A stretch of 12,768 bases of DNA from an uncultured Lachnospiraceae bacterium. GTDB lineage: Bacteria; Bacillota; Clostridia; Lachnospirales; Lachnospiraceae. A program made the translations under genes and the position numbers. Shown piece by piece: positions 5,403 to 12,768 of this stretch (position 1 is the stretch's first letter; the number at the start of each line of letters is the position of its first letter). The DNA is taken from NCBI GenBank assembly GCA_900549995.1, contig URQQ01000093.1, forward strand, positions 1 to 12,768. Direction: 5' to 3'. A model generated the notes under the pieces. That model made no database searches, was not told where the DNA came from, and saw nothing but the letters and a program-made list of their open reading frames with translations.

Positions 5403-6797
5403 TCACCTCTGATTTTTCCTGATAAAGGCTTTTGTTACTGCAATTACTTCCCCGCTCAGCAGGATCAATGCTGTCAGATTGGGAAGTGCCATCAGTCCGT
5501 TAAATGTATCCGCGATTTCCCACACAAGCGTTGGAGCTGTTACGCAACCCGGAAACAGTACAAGGATATAGATGCATTTATATGGAAGAGATGCCCTCTC
5601 TCCCAGCAGATATGCTGCGGTTCTTTCACCAAAATAAGACCAGCTTACAATGGTGGCAAATGCAAACAATGTAATCGCAAGCGCCAGAAATTTATCACCT
5701 CCTGGAATGACCGTGGCAAAAGCTCTTCCGGTCAAAGTAGTTCCATCAATATTTTCAATTCCAACGGCCATATTATGTAAGTACACCTGGGGCTGATATA
5801 CCCCGGAAGAAAGGATGACAAGCGCGGTCACCGTACATACGACAATTGTGTCGACAAACACCTCTACCATCGCCCACATCCCTTGGATCGGAGCTTCTCT
5901 TACATCTGATGCGACATGTGCCATGACAGAAGAACCAAGTCCCGCCTCATTGGAAAAGATTCCTCTGGCAATCCCCATTTTCACCGCCTGTTTCATACCA
6001 TAGCCAAGCGCGCCTCCTCCGACTGCCTTCCACTGGAACGCCTCACTGAAAATCATCTGTATTGTCCCCGGAAGTGCTTCCCGGTTGACGATCAGAACAA
6101 GAAGCCCTCCAGCCATGTAAAAGAGTGCCATAAATGGAACAATCTTTTCTGTCACCGCGGCGATACGTTTGATTCCTCCAAAGAGGACCATGCCGACCGC
6201 AGCCATAACAACCACACCAGTAACCTCAGCCGGTATATGGAATGACTCTGAAAGCCCGCTGGCCATCGAATTTGCCTGGGTCATATTTCCCATTCCGAAA
6301 GATGCCAGTATGCAGAACACTGCGAATATAACAGCCATCCACTTGCATCCAAGCCCCCGTTCCATATAGACCATAGCCCCGCCGATCCACTCTCCTCTCT
6401 CGTTCTTATAACGGTACCGGATTCCAAGAAGGTTCTCTGCATACATCGTCATCATACCTACAAGCGCAGAGATCCACATCCATACAATGGCACCCGGTCC
6501 TCCTGCCACCAGTGCTGTCGCGACTCCCGTAATATTACCTGTTCCAAGTGTCGCTGCAAGTGCCGTGCAAAAAGACTGAAACTGGGAAATCGAATGATCA
6601 TCCTTCGTCCGCCTGACGTTATGGTCTCTGAAGATTTGTCCCAGAGTCATTCCGAACCACATTTTCCATTTTTTGAATTGGAAAAATCCGGTTCTGACCG
6701 TAAACATCAGCCCCACTCCAAGGAAAATAACAAGCATGCCTCTCCCCCAGATAAATCCATTGACAGCATGGTTTACCCGGGCAATGATTTCTATCAT
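5403..6797 (-). CDS. alsT: Sodium:alanine/glycine symporter family protein (AGCS)
   Basis: A 464-residue polytopic membrane protein of normal length for the AGCS family, which imports alanine, glycine or (for some AlsT members) glutamine with Na+. Family hallmarks seen are GTGNITGVATA with GGPGAIVWMW (residues 86-108), the substrate/ion-site region of these carriers, and RGIFSNEAGLGSS at 278-290. Roughly ten or eleven hydrophobic segments can be counted. The ATG at 6797 has AAAGGGG six bases upstream. It is monocistronic, divergent from the mgtC-like gene, and has its own promoter at 6911-6939 with a hairpin in its leader. The symbol follows Bacillus usage; the precise amino acid transported cannot be told from sequence. 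Confidence 0.92.
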   Translation of the reverse strand: MIEIIARVNHAVNGFIWGRGMLVIFLGVGLMFTVRTGFFQFKKWKMWFGMTLGQIFRDHNVRRTKDDHSISQFQSFCTALAATLGTGNITGVATALVAGGPGAIVWMWISALVGMMTMYAENLLGIRYRYKNERGEWIGGAMVYMERGLGCKWMAVIFAVFCILASFGMGNMTQANSMASGLSESFHIPAEVTGVVVMAAVGMVLFGGIKRIAAVTEKIVPFMALFYMAGGLLVLIVNREALPGTIQMIFSEAFQWKAVGGGALGYGMKQAVKMGIARGIFSNEAGLGSSVMAHVASDVREAPIQGMWAMVEVFVDTIVVCTVTALVILSSGVYQPQVYLHNMAVGIENIDGTTLTGRAFATVIPGGDKFLALAITLFAFATIVSWSYFGERTAAYLLGERASLPYKCIYILVLFPGCVTAPTLVWEIADTFNGLMALPNLTALILLSGEVIAVTKAFIRKNQR

Positions 6798-6872
6798 AAG
6801 CTACCCCTTTATCAGGTTTATTTCTTCATAATATATGCTCCAGTTCTTCTTTCCATGCAGACAGCCCTAAAT

Positions 6873-6892
6873 TGTCTCCAAGTCAGGAGACA
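6873..6892 (-). promoter_or_regulatory. GC-rich hairpin/operator in the alsT leader
   Basis: TGTCTCC and GGAGACA are perfect 7-base complements around six bases. It lies about 12 bases after the predicted alsT transcription start, so it could be an operator for a repressor or an RNA leader hairpin. No known riboswitch or T-box core accompanies it. Confidence 0.45.
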
Positions 6893-6910
6893 TCCGCATC
6901 AGTTTGTGAT

Positions 6911-6939
6911 AGAATAAAAAAGTACAAAGTATATGTAAA
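6911..6939 (-). promoter_or_regulatory. Candidate alsT promoter
   Basis: TTTACA at 6939-6934 (five of six matches) and TATTCT at 6916-6911 (four of six) are spaced by 17 bases. The resulting alsT leader is about 107 bases long. No comparably good promoter was found for the divergent plus-strand gene in this 207-base gap. Confidence 0.55.
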
Positions 6940-7004
6940 GTTCTGTTTCGCATCATATATATTAATAGAAGAAACACCTTTAAACTCAGAAAGGATGATG
7001 ACCT

Positions 7005-7676
7005 ATGACTTACCTGTTTACCCAGTTAGAATATCTGCTCCGAATTCTGGGCGCGGTCCTCTGTGGATTTGTCGTCGGATTCGAGCGGGAAAATCATTAC
7101 AAGACTGCCGGAATCCGTACCCATACTATCGTAGCGCTGGCGTCAGCACTGATGATGATTGTATCTAAATACGGATTCTTCGATATTTTATCGATGAAAA
7201 ATGTCGGTCTTGATCCATCCCGTATCGCCGCCGGTGTTGTCACTGCAATTGGTTTTTTAGGCGCCGGAATCATATTTACCAAGAACATGAATGTGAGCGG
7301 TCTGACCACGGCTGCGGGAATCTGGGCAACCGTCGGCATCGGCATGACCTTCGGTGCAGGCATGTATATTCTCGGGATTTTTTCCACCGCTCTTATGGTT
7401 CTTCTGCAATATATTCTGCACCGGAATGTTCGTATTTTTAAATCACCTACAATTCAGCAGATTACAATCCGGATGGATGTGCGGGAAGATATGAAAGAAG
7501 TGCTGGAGGATACATTTTCCATCCATAAACTTAAAATCATCAGCATGAAAGTGATCCGGGTGGATGACGCTTCATTAAAAGTAAAATTAAACGTGGTATT
7601 TCCGGATGATTACTCATACAGCGATGTCATTGATCTGATCAAAAAGAATCCGAAAATCCAATCCATAGACATCTGA
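7005..7676 (+). CDS. MgtC/SapB family membrane protein
   Basis: A 223-residue protein with an N-terminal MgtC/SapB domain of four to five hydrophobic segments (about 8-135) and a soluble C-terminal ACT-like domain (about 148-223). The family hallmarks are present: GFEREN with KTAGIRTH at 33-40, GFLGAGIIF at 83-91, and VSGLTTAAGIW at 97-107. Family members are linked to growth at low magnesium and, in Salmonella, to regulation of F-type ATPase; the role of the many non-pathogen homologs is unclear. The ATG has AAGGA nine bases upstream. The next gene begins 18 bases after its stop, so the two form a likely operon. No Mg2+ riboswitch or magnesium-sensing leader was recognised upstream. Confidence 0.9.
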   Translation: MTYLFTQLEYLLRILGAVLCGFVVGFERENHYKTAGIRTHTIVALASALMMIVSKYGFFDILSMKNVGLDPSRIAAGVVTAIGFLGAGIIFTKNMNVSGLTTAAGIWATVGIGMTFGAGMYILGIFSTALMVLLQYILHRNVRIFKSPTIQQITIRMDVREDMKEVLEDTFSIHKLKIISMKVIRVDDASLKVKLNVVFPDDYSYSDVIDLIKKNPKIQSIDI

Positions 7677-7694
7677 TCGAGGAGGCAGTGTATA

Positions 7695-8360
7695 TTGAAA
7701 GTACATACATCTGATTTTTATAAAAATTTTAGCAGCACATTGGCTATACTGACCGCATTCACAGGGGCTATAATCGGCACCTATAATATTTTTCATTCCA
7801 CACCGTATTTCATCATGCTTGGATACGCTTTTGCGCTCACTGCTCTCCTGCCGCCGCTTCTCTGGAAAATTGCCGGCCTGAAACCTGTCTGGGTAATCAA
7901 TGTGTTTCTGTATCTTTTTGTTGCCCTGGCTTTCGGAGGCGGCATGATGTTAAACGGCTATCATTTACTGCCCTATTACGATAAATTTGTCCACTGCCTG
8001 TCGGGTGTCCTGTTTACCTTAATCGGCGGATGCCTGTATTTTTTCCTGAAACCGGATGCCAGGCCAGAGAAATCAGAAGGAAAGCTCCACTGTGCATTTT
8101 CTGTGTTTTTCTCACTTTCTGTCGGATGTATCTGGGAAGTCATCGAATATGTACTGAATATTTTTCTTCACAATGATCCGCAAAACGTACTGACAACCGG
8201 AGTGAATGACACCATGCAGGATCTGATCTCCTGCATGATCGGCTCTTTCATCGTTGCTGTATTTTTATCCGGGTATTTTAAGAAAAACAAGAGGAACTTC
8301 ATTTCCGATATTATTGTGATGTTTCAAAAACAAATGTTAAAAAAGGAGGAGGCAAATTGA
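7695..8360 (+). CDS. DUF2238/YjdF-like integral membrane protein
   Basis: A 221-residue protein with about six hydrophobic segments. The pattern DKFVHCLSG (96-104), WEVIEY (147-152) and NDTMQDL (171-177) matches the conserved acidic/histidine motifs of the DUF2238/YjdF group, whose function is not known. The start is an unusual TTG at 7695, supported by GAGGAGG at 7679-7685 with a nine-base spacer; no in-frame ATG lies near the site. Its last codons and stop (TGA 8358-8360) lie in the 5' arm and loop of a terminator hairpin that serves the convergent gene. Grouping with the MgtC-like gene suggests a shared envelope or ion-related task, which is only inference. Confidence 0.75.
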   Translation: MKVHTSDFYKNFSSTLAILTAFTGAIIGTYNIFHSTPYFIMLGYAFALTALLPPLLWKIAGLKPVWVINVFLYLFVALAFGGGMMLNGYHLLPYYDKFVHCLSGVLFTLIGGCLYFFLKPDARPEKSEGKLHCAFSVFFSLSVGCIWEVIEYVLNIFLHNDPQNVLTTGVNDTMQDLISCMIGSFIVAVFLSGYFKKNKRNFISDIIVMFQKQMLKKEEAN

Positions 8361-8373
8361 TTTTGCCTCCTCT
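8339..8373 (-). terminator. Intrinsic terminator of the thrE pair
   Basis: On the minus strand GAGGAGGCAAA and TTTGCCTCCTC form an 11-bp stem (a twelfth pair is a wobble) with a five-base loop, followed directly by six T (8344-8339). On the plus strand the stem is followed by TACATTATTCC, a poor T-tract, so it chiefly ends the minus-strand exporter operon. The stem overlaps the 3' end of the plus-strand coding sequence. Confidence 0.88.
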
Positions 8374-8376
8374 ACA

Positions 8377-8847
8377 TTATTCCATCGGTCTGTTTTTCCT
8401 TTTTACATACTGAAGTGAATTCTGCTTCCATCCTTTCAGGAACAGGCGGAACAGTGTATCCATGATAAAAACTGCCAGGGCAATTGCGCCGGCAATCTCT
8501 GCGGTCTGAACGAGGTAATAACTGGACATGGCCCTGTCCCCCGCAATAATATAATAGACAATTCTGTACATCCCAGCCCCGGGAACCGTGGGCAGTATCC
8601 CTGCAATTAAAAATAGCGTGACTGGTTTCTTAAATACTCTCGCAAAAATATGCGAGACGAGTGCGATCGAGAGTGCAGATACAAACGACGCTGTCACCGT
8701 CCCCATCCCGCATGTTTCGCTGATGAGGTACGAAGCTCCTCCGACTGCCCCTACAATTCCGGCATAGACGAGATCCCTTTTCGGTGTCTCTATCAATATG
8801 GCAAATGTCAGCACTGCCAGGAACGTTCCAAATATTTTTACAGCCAT
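8377..8847 (-). CDS. Threonine/serine exporter, small subunit (ThrE_2/DUF3815, YjjB-like)
   Basis: A 156-residue membrane protein with about four or five hydrophobic segments, the length expected for the YjjB-like half of a split ThrE exporter. The motif LPTVPGAG (85-92) mirrors the MPLVPGVA motif of its larger partner. In single-chain ThrE proteins the two halves are fused; here they are separate and presumably assemble. The ATG at 8847 lies inside the end of the partner gene (10-base overlap) and has GGAGGG five bases upstream. A strong terminator follows 3 to 4 bases after the stop codon. Export of threonine/serine is known for relatives; substrate here is by family. Confidence 0.88.
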   Translation of the reverse strand: MAVKIFGTFLAVLTFAILIETPKRDLVYAGIVGAVGGASYLISETCGMGTVTASFVSALSIALVSHIFARVFKKPVTLFLIAGILPTVPGAGMYRIVYYIIAGDRAMSSYYLVQTAEIAGAIALAVFIMDTLFRLFLKGWKQNSLQYVKRKNRPME

Positions 8848-9617
8848 AACGTCCCTCCCTGAACAAACATGTTCTGAAATACTGCCATCCCGATTCCGAC
8901 TCCGAGCGCGAGCGCCGCTGCCTTGAGGAACGCTTCCAGTGCCCTTGCGCCCCCGGAAATGTAATCGCCCTGCAGTGTATCACGTATCGCATTCGTGATT
9001 GCGACCCCGGGCACAAGGGGCATAATCGCACTGATAATGACAATATCCATATTTTCCCCTGGGAGTATCATCTTCATAATTACTGCAGCAACCGCAATTC
9101 CCGCAGACGATATCATATCTAAGATAAAGACATTTACCCCCAGTTTCTTTCCAAGCGTTGTCAAAACCGCCAGTAGAATTCCTGCCGCAGTGGTTGCAAG
9201 AACGTCGATCGGGCTGCCCCCGAAGAACATGGCAAAACCAACCGCCACCCCGACGGTTGCGATATTATAAACAAAAGTATTATACTGTTTCCCTTTGATA
9301 TTTCCCAGTGCCTCATAAGTCTCATCAAGCGTAAGTTCACCGCTGCAGAATCTTCTGGATATATCGTTCACCTGTACTATTTTATTGAGATTCGTACTCC
9401 GGTCTGTCACACGTTTTACAATCGTAATCGGTTTCAGGTCATCTCCATATACAGTTGCCATAAGTCCGGTCACAAGGGCAATGGTCTCTATATGGTCTGC
9501 CCCGGCATTTTTCAGGATATGCTCCATCGTATCTTCTACACGATAGGTTTCTGCACCGCTTCTAAGCATAATCTCACCTGCCAGGACCGCCGTATCCATC
9601 AGTCTTTTTGGATCCAT
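8838..9617 (-). CDS. Threonine/serine exporter, large subunit (ThrE/DUF1212, YjjP-like)
   Basis: A 259-residue protein with a cytosolic N-terminal part (about 1-110, including GAETYRVEDTM at 21-31) and about five hydrophobic segments after it. MPLVPGVAITNAIRD (199-213) is the ThrE hallmark. It is the larger half of a two-protein proton-driven threonine/serine exporter. The frame is open to an ATG at 9641, but the ATG at 9617 is preferred: AAGGAG lies ten bases upstream of it, no binding site precedes 9641, and the predicted transcription start (about 9648) would leave 9641 almost leaderless. The gene overlaps its partner by ten bases, ensuring coupled synthesis. Confidence 0.9.
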   Translation of the reverse strand: MDPKRLMDTAVLAGEIMLRSGAETYRVEDTMEHILKNAGADHIETIALVTGLMATVYGDDLKPITIVKRVTDRSTNLNKIVQVNDISRRFCSGELTLDETYEALGNIKGKQYNTFVYNIATVGVAVGFAMFFGGSPIDVLATTAAGILLAVLTTLGKKLGVNVFILDMISSAGIAVAAVIMKMILPGENMDIVIISAIMPLVPGVAITNAIRDTLQGDYISGGARALEAFLKAAALALGVGIGMAVFQNMFVQGGTLWL

Positions 9618-9654
9618 ATTGTCTATACTCCTTTGGGTCATTTCTCAGTTGCTT

Positions 9655-9683
9655 ATTCTAACATAAACCAATGATCAGCACAA
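9655..9683 (-). promoter_or_regulatory. Promoter of the thrE pair
   Basis: TTGTGC at 9683-9678 and TAGAAT at 9660-9655 are spaced by exactly 17 bases, with TATG just ahead of the -10 box. Transcription would start near 9648, about 15 bases ahead of the ribosome binding site. Confidence 0.6.
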
Positions 9684-9722
9684 GTCATACTTTCCCATGC
9701 ACGTGTTCCCGGATCATAAAGT

Positions 9723-9752
9723 AAAAAGAAATGGTGCCTGACGCACCATTTC
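9723..9752 (-). terminator. Intrinsic terminator of the pur operon
   Basis: GAAATGGTGC and GCACCATTTC form a perfect 10-bp stem around the loop GTCAG, followed by TTTTT. It lies 13 bases after the purB stop and separates the purine operon from the exporter promoter. Confidence 0.93.
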
Positions 9753-9765
9753 CCCTGACATACAG

Positions 9766-11199
9766 TTATACATTGATCTCTGCTTTCGCTCCAAGCAGAT
9801 CTTTGTTCTCTTCCAGCACCGGCCTTACAACATCCTTCAGGTATTTTTCCACCTGAACGGACGCACGTCCGGTATATTTTGCAGGATCCATCGTTTTCTT
9901 AAGATCCTCAAGTGTCAGATTAAATGCCGGATCCGCTGCAATCAGTTCCAGGAGATTGTTTTCTTCCCCTTTTTCCTTGACCGTCTTTCCTGCTTCCATG
10001 GAAAGCTCACGGATTCTCTCATGCAGTTCCTGTCTGTCACCGCCGGCCTTCACTGCGTCCATCATGATGTTCTCTGTTGCCATGAACGGAAGTTCAGAAC
10101 GAAGACGTTTTTCGATGACTTTCGGATAAACAACCAATCCGTCAACCACATTCAGGCAAAGATCCAGAATTCCATCTACCGCAAGAAATCCTTCCGGTAC
10201 ACTGAGACGTTTGTTTGCCGAGTCATCGAGTGTTCTCTCAAACCACTGTGTCGCAGAGGTGATCGCAGGATTGATGGCATCAGCAATCACATACCTTGAA
10301 AGGGATGCGATTCTTTCACTTCTCATCGGGTTTCTCTTATATGCCATTGCGGAAGAACCAATCTGTGTCTTTTCAAATGGTTCCTCTACTTCTTTCAGAT
10401 GCTGAAGAAGACGGATATCATTGGACATCTTCGTTGCGCTTGCCGCAATCCCGGCCAGTACATTTAAAACTCTTGTATCTACTTTTCTGGAATATGTCTG
10501 TCCGGATACCGGATAACACGCTGCAAATCCCATTTTCTCTGCGATCATCGGATCGATTTTATCGATTGTCTCCTGGTCTCCGTCGAATAATTCAAGAAAA
10601 CTTGCCTGTGTTCCGGTCGTTCCTTTGGAGCCCAGTAATTTCAGTGTTCCGAGAACGTAATCCAGATCCTCGAGATCAATCATAAACTCATTCATCCAAA
10701 GTGTCGCACGTTTTCCGACGGTTGTCGGCTGTGCAGGCTGGAAGTGTGTAAACGCAAGTGTCGGCAGATCCTTATACTTATCTGCAAAATCAGCGAGCTC
10801 ATCAATTACACTGACCAGTTTCTTCTTTACAAGTCTGAGCGCTTCTGCCATGATGATGATATCTGTATTATCTCCAACATAACAGGAAGTTGCTCCAAGA
10901 TGGATAATTCCTTTCGCCTTCGGACACTGCTGGCCATATGCGTACACATGTGCCATCACATCATGGCGCACGACTTTCTCGCGTTCTTTCGCAACATCAT
11001 AATTGATGTCATCTTTGTGCGCTTCTAACTCTTCAATCTGTTCGTCCGTAATATCCAGACCTAACTCTTTCTCTGTCTTGGCAAGTGCAATCCAAAGTCT
11101 TCTCCATGTCCTGAATTTTTTATCAGGTGAAAAGATATACTGCATTTCTCTGCTGGCATAACGCTCTGACAGCGGACTCTGATATTTGTCGTTACTCAA
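9766..11199 (-). CDS. purB: Adenylosuccinate lyase
   Basis: It cleaves SAICAR to AICAR and adenylosuccinate to AMP, each releasing fumarate, in de novo purine and AMP synthesis. The 477-residue protein has the fumarase/aspartase superfamily signature GSSAMAYKRNP at 281-291 (the serine-containing flexible catalytic loop), HLGATS at 100-105 and HFQPAQPTT at 152-160 with the second conserved histidine. The start is TTG at 11199-11197: GGAGG lies eight bases upstream and the next in-frame ATG is at residue 19, inside conserved sequence. It follows purF after 17 bases and ends at a strong terminator, so it is the last gene of the operon. Confidence 0.97.
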   Translation of the reverse strand: MSNDKYQSPLSERYASREMQYIFSPDKKFRTWRRLWIALAKTEKELGLDITDEQIEELEAHKDDINYDVAKEREKVVRHDVMAHVYAYGQQCPKAKGIIHLGATSCYVGDNTDIIIMAEALRLVKKKLVSVIDELADFADKYKDLPTLAFTHFQPAQPTTVGKRATLWMNEFMIDLEDLDYVLGTLKLLGSKGTTGTQASFLELFDGDQETIDKIDPMIAEKMGFAACYPVSGQTYSRKVDTRVLNVLAGIAASATKMSNDIRLLQHLKEVEEPFEKTQIGSSAMAYKRNPMRSERIASLSRYVIADAINPAITSATQWFERTLDDSANKRLSVPEGFLAVDGILDLCLNVVDGLVVYPKVIEKRLRSELPFMATENIMMDAVKAGGDRQELHERIRELSMEAGKTVKEKGEENNLLELIAADPAFNLTLEDLKKTMDPAKYTGRASVQVEKYLKDVVRPVLEENKDLLGAKAEINV

Positions 11200-11216
11200 A
11201 GTATTTTCCTCCGATT

Positions 11217-12647
11217 CTATGATTCGAATGCATGGCTGATATCTTCATCCGGCACTTCCATAGGATAATTGCCGGTAAAACATGCATCACAATATTCTAA
11301 GCTTCCAACCATTTCCCGAAGCTTTGGTATTTCCATATATCCAAGGGAATCTGCTCCGATCATTTCGCAGATTTCATCCTGTGTATGGGTATGGGCAATC
11401 AGCTGTTCGTTGGACGGCACGTCCGTTCCAAAATAGCACGGATGAAGAAACGGCGGAGAACTGATTCTCACATGTACTTCGGTTGCCCCGGCCGCCTTCA
11501 GCATCCTGATGATATTCGCACAGGTCGTTCCCCGCACGATTGAATCATCCACCATGATAATTCTCTTCCCTTTCACCACTTCGCTGATCACGCTCAGTTT
11601 AATTTTAACGCTAGATTCCCTTTCACTTTGCTTTGGCTTGATGAACGTCCTTCCAACATAACTGTTCTTATGAAATGCCATCCCATACGGAATTCCCGAT
11701 TCTTCCGAATACCCTTTTGCCGCAACAAGTCCGGAATCAGGCACACCTACAACAAGATCCGCTTCCACGGGATAAGACCTGGCAAGCGCTTTTCCTGCCA
11801 GTATCCGGGAATGGTATACATTGACCCCGTCAATGGTACTGTCCGTACGTGCAAAATAAATATATTCGAAAATGCATCTGGCCTGCTTTTCGGGAGCAAT
11901 TGCCATGCTTGTATCTGATGTAATGCCGTCCTTTGTAATGGTCACGATCTCTCCCGGCGCTACATCTCTGATAAATTCCGCATCCACAGCCGCAAGCGCG
12001 CAACTTTCTGATGCAAGAAAATATGTGTTGTCTCTTTTTCCAATACACAATGGTTTCAAACCATAGGGATCTCTTGCGCCGATCATTTTCCTCGGACTTG
12101 CAACAACAAGAGCATATGCCCCGCGCATAAGTTCCATCGCACTTCTGACTGCTTCTTCCACATTTTTAGTGTTCAGACGCTCTCTGGCGATATGGTGCGC
12201 AATCACCTCTGAATCCGTCGTTGTCTGGAAAATCGCTCCAGTGTACGAAAGTTTTTCTCTCAGCTCAATCGCATTGACAAGGTTTCCGTTATGTGCAATC
12301 GCAAGAGTTCCTTTTACATAATTAATAATAAGAGGCTGTGCATTTTCTACACGTGATCCACCGGCAGTCGAGTACCGGACATGTCCGACCCCCAGATTCC
12401 CGGTAAGTGCTTCCAGGTTCTCCTCAGAAAAGACATCGTTTACAAGCCCAAGCCCTTTTCTTGATAAGACTCCCTTCGCACCGTACGTATTCATTACCCC
12501 GATACCACAGCTCTCCTGTCCCCGGTGCTGCAAGGCAAAAAGTCCATAGTAGATCGAAGATGCAACATTGGCGCCATCCATATCGTATGCCCCAAATACG
12601 CCGCACTCTTCTTTTAAGCCAGTTTCATCCTGTCGTTCTCTTTGCAT
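11217..12647 (-). CDS. purF: Amidophosphoribosyltransferase
   Basis: It makes 5-phosphoribosylamine from PRPP and glutamine, the first committed step of purine synthesis. From ATG 12647 it has 476 residues. A 14-residue propeptide precedes C15 of EECGVFG, which on cleavage becomes the N-terminal catalytic cysteine of the glutaminase domain. The PRPP loop is IIMVDDSIVRGTT (363-375). C258, C404, C453 and C456 match the spacing of the four Fe-S ligands of the Bacillus enzyme, so it is the oxygen-sensitive [4Fe-4S] type. An upstream in-frame TTG at 12677 would give ten more residues but has no binding site and overlaps purC by 14 bases; ATG 12647 has AGGAG six bases upstream. Confidence 0.97.
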   Translation of the reverse strand: MQRERQDETGLKEECGVFGAYDMDGANVASSIYYGLFALQHRGQESCGIGVMNTYGAKGVLSRKGLGLVNDVFSEENLEALTGNLGVGHVRYSTAGGSRVENAQPLIINYVKGTLAIAHNGNLVNAIELREKLSYTGAIFQTTTDSEVIAHHIARERLNTKNVEEAVRSAMELMRGAYALVVASPRKMIGARDPYGLKPLCIGKRDNTYFLASESCALAAVDAEFIRDVAPGEIVTITKDGITSDTSMAIAPEKQARCIFEYIYFARTDSTIDGVNVYHSRILAGKALARSYPVEADLVVGVPDSGLVAAKGYSEESGIPYGMAFHKNSYVGRTFIKPKQSERESSVKIKLSVISEVVKGKRIIMVDDSIVRGTTCANIIRMLKAAGATEVHVRISSPPFLHPCYFGTDVPSNEQLIAHTHTQDEICEMIGADSLGYMEIPKLREMVGSLEYCDACFTGNYPMEVPDEDISHAFES

Positions 12648-12663
12648 TGTCTGCTCCTGCTCC

Positions 12664-12768
12664 TTACTGAATGCCAATTCTTTTGAATACTTCCTGATAA
12701 GCGTCTTCTACATTGCCCATATCACGGCGGAAACGGTCTTTGTCAAGTTTTTCATGTGTCTCGGCATC
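12664..12768 (-). CDS. purC: SAICAR synthetase, C-terminal fragment (partial at window edge)
   Basis: The last 34 codons and TAA stop of a gene entering from outside the window. The sequence includes DKDRFRRDMG and ends in KRIGIQ. This resembles the C-terminal DKDRFR...G...EAYE.VARRLG block of the short PurC type, which joins aspartate to CAIR. Position directly before purF (17 bases to its ATG, with the purF ribosome binding site beginning at the stop codon) fits a pur operon. The call rests on a short stretch plus context. Confidence 0.75.
   Translation of the reverse strand, partial: DAETHEKLDKDRFRRDMGNVEDAYQEVFKRIGIQ

Noticed and set aside
6798..7004. Magnesium riboswitch (M-box or mgtA-like) ahead of the MgtC-like gene
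   Set aside because: The 207-base gap is AT-rich, the only clear stem fits the alsT side, and no conserved Mg2+-sensor core was recognised.
9618..9641. Upstream ATG start for the large ThrE subunit
   Set aside because: The only good ribosome binding site lies downstream of it and fits ATG 9617; the predicted promoter leaves almost no leader for 9641.
1..12768. CRISPR arrays, tRNA or rRNA genes, insertion sequences, prophage or toxin-antitoxin genes
   Set aside because: No regularly spaced repeats, transposase or integrase frames, or RNA-gene signatures were seen on either strand.

Overview
The window reads as chromosome of a low-to-mid-GC Gram-positive anaerobe, most likely a gut Lachnospiraceae (Clostridia). 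This is an inference from several things: strong AGGAGG-type ribosome binding sites, TTG starts, a Bacillus/Clostridia-type Fe-S PurF, a split ThrE exporter, a LoaP-type NusG paralog and a Clostridia-like c-di-GMP-I riboswitch. All genes lie on the minus strand except two membrane-protein genes at 7005-8360.

Right end (9723-12768): a purine operon in the order purC (C-terminus only), purF, purB, closed by a strong intrinsic terminator. Next (8339-9683) comes a promoter, then the two overlapping subunit genes of a threonine/serine exporter, closed by a terminator whose stem overlaps the stop codon of the convergent plus-strand gene. The plus-strand pair (7005-8360) encodes an MgtC/SapB-family protein and a DUF2238/YjdF-like membrane protein. 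It is divergent from an alsT-type sodium:amino-acid symporter gene (5403-6797).

Left end (1-5200): a surface-polysaccharide locus. After an AT-rich gene-free stretch of about 460 bp that holds two candidate promoters and several palindromes, the order on the minus strand is: wcaJ-like undecaprenyl-phosphate sugar-1-phosphate transferase; a second promoter; a cyclic di-GMP-I (GEMM-I) riboswitch; a candidate terminator; two further hairpins; loaP; rfbF (glucose-1-phosphate cytidylyltransferase); rfbG (CDP-glucose 4,6-dehydratase); and a GT8 glycosyltransferase running off the window. Stop/start overlaps (TAATG, ATGA) join rfbF, rfbG and the GT8 gene.

The main point of interest is the regulatory layout of this left part. 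A c-di-GMP riboswitch sits in the leader of a gene for a processive antiterminator (LoaP), which in turn heads an operon making a CDP-linked deoxysugar and a glycosyltransferase. c-di-GMP could therefore decide whether LoaP is made, and LoaP could then keep polymerase going through the long downstream operon. The riboswitch identity rests on direct sequence match to the family's conserved core. The switching mechanism and the coupling to LoaP are inference. An ORF of 105 codons covers the whole riboswitch leader and is best regarded as spurious.
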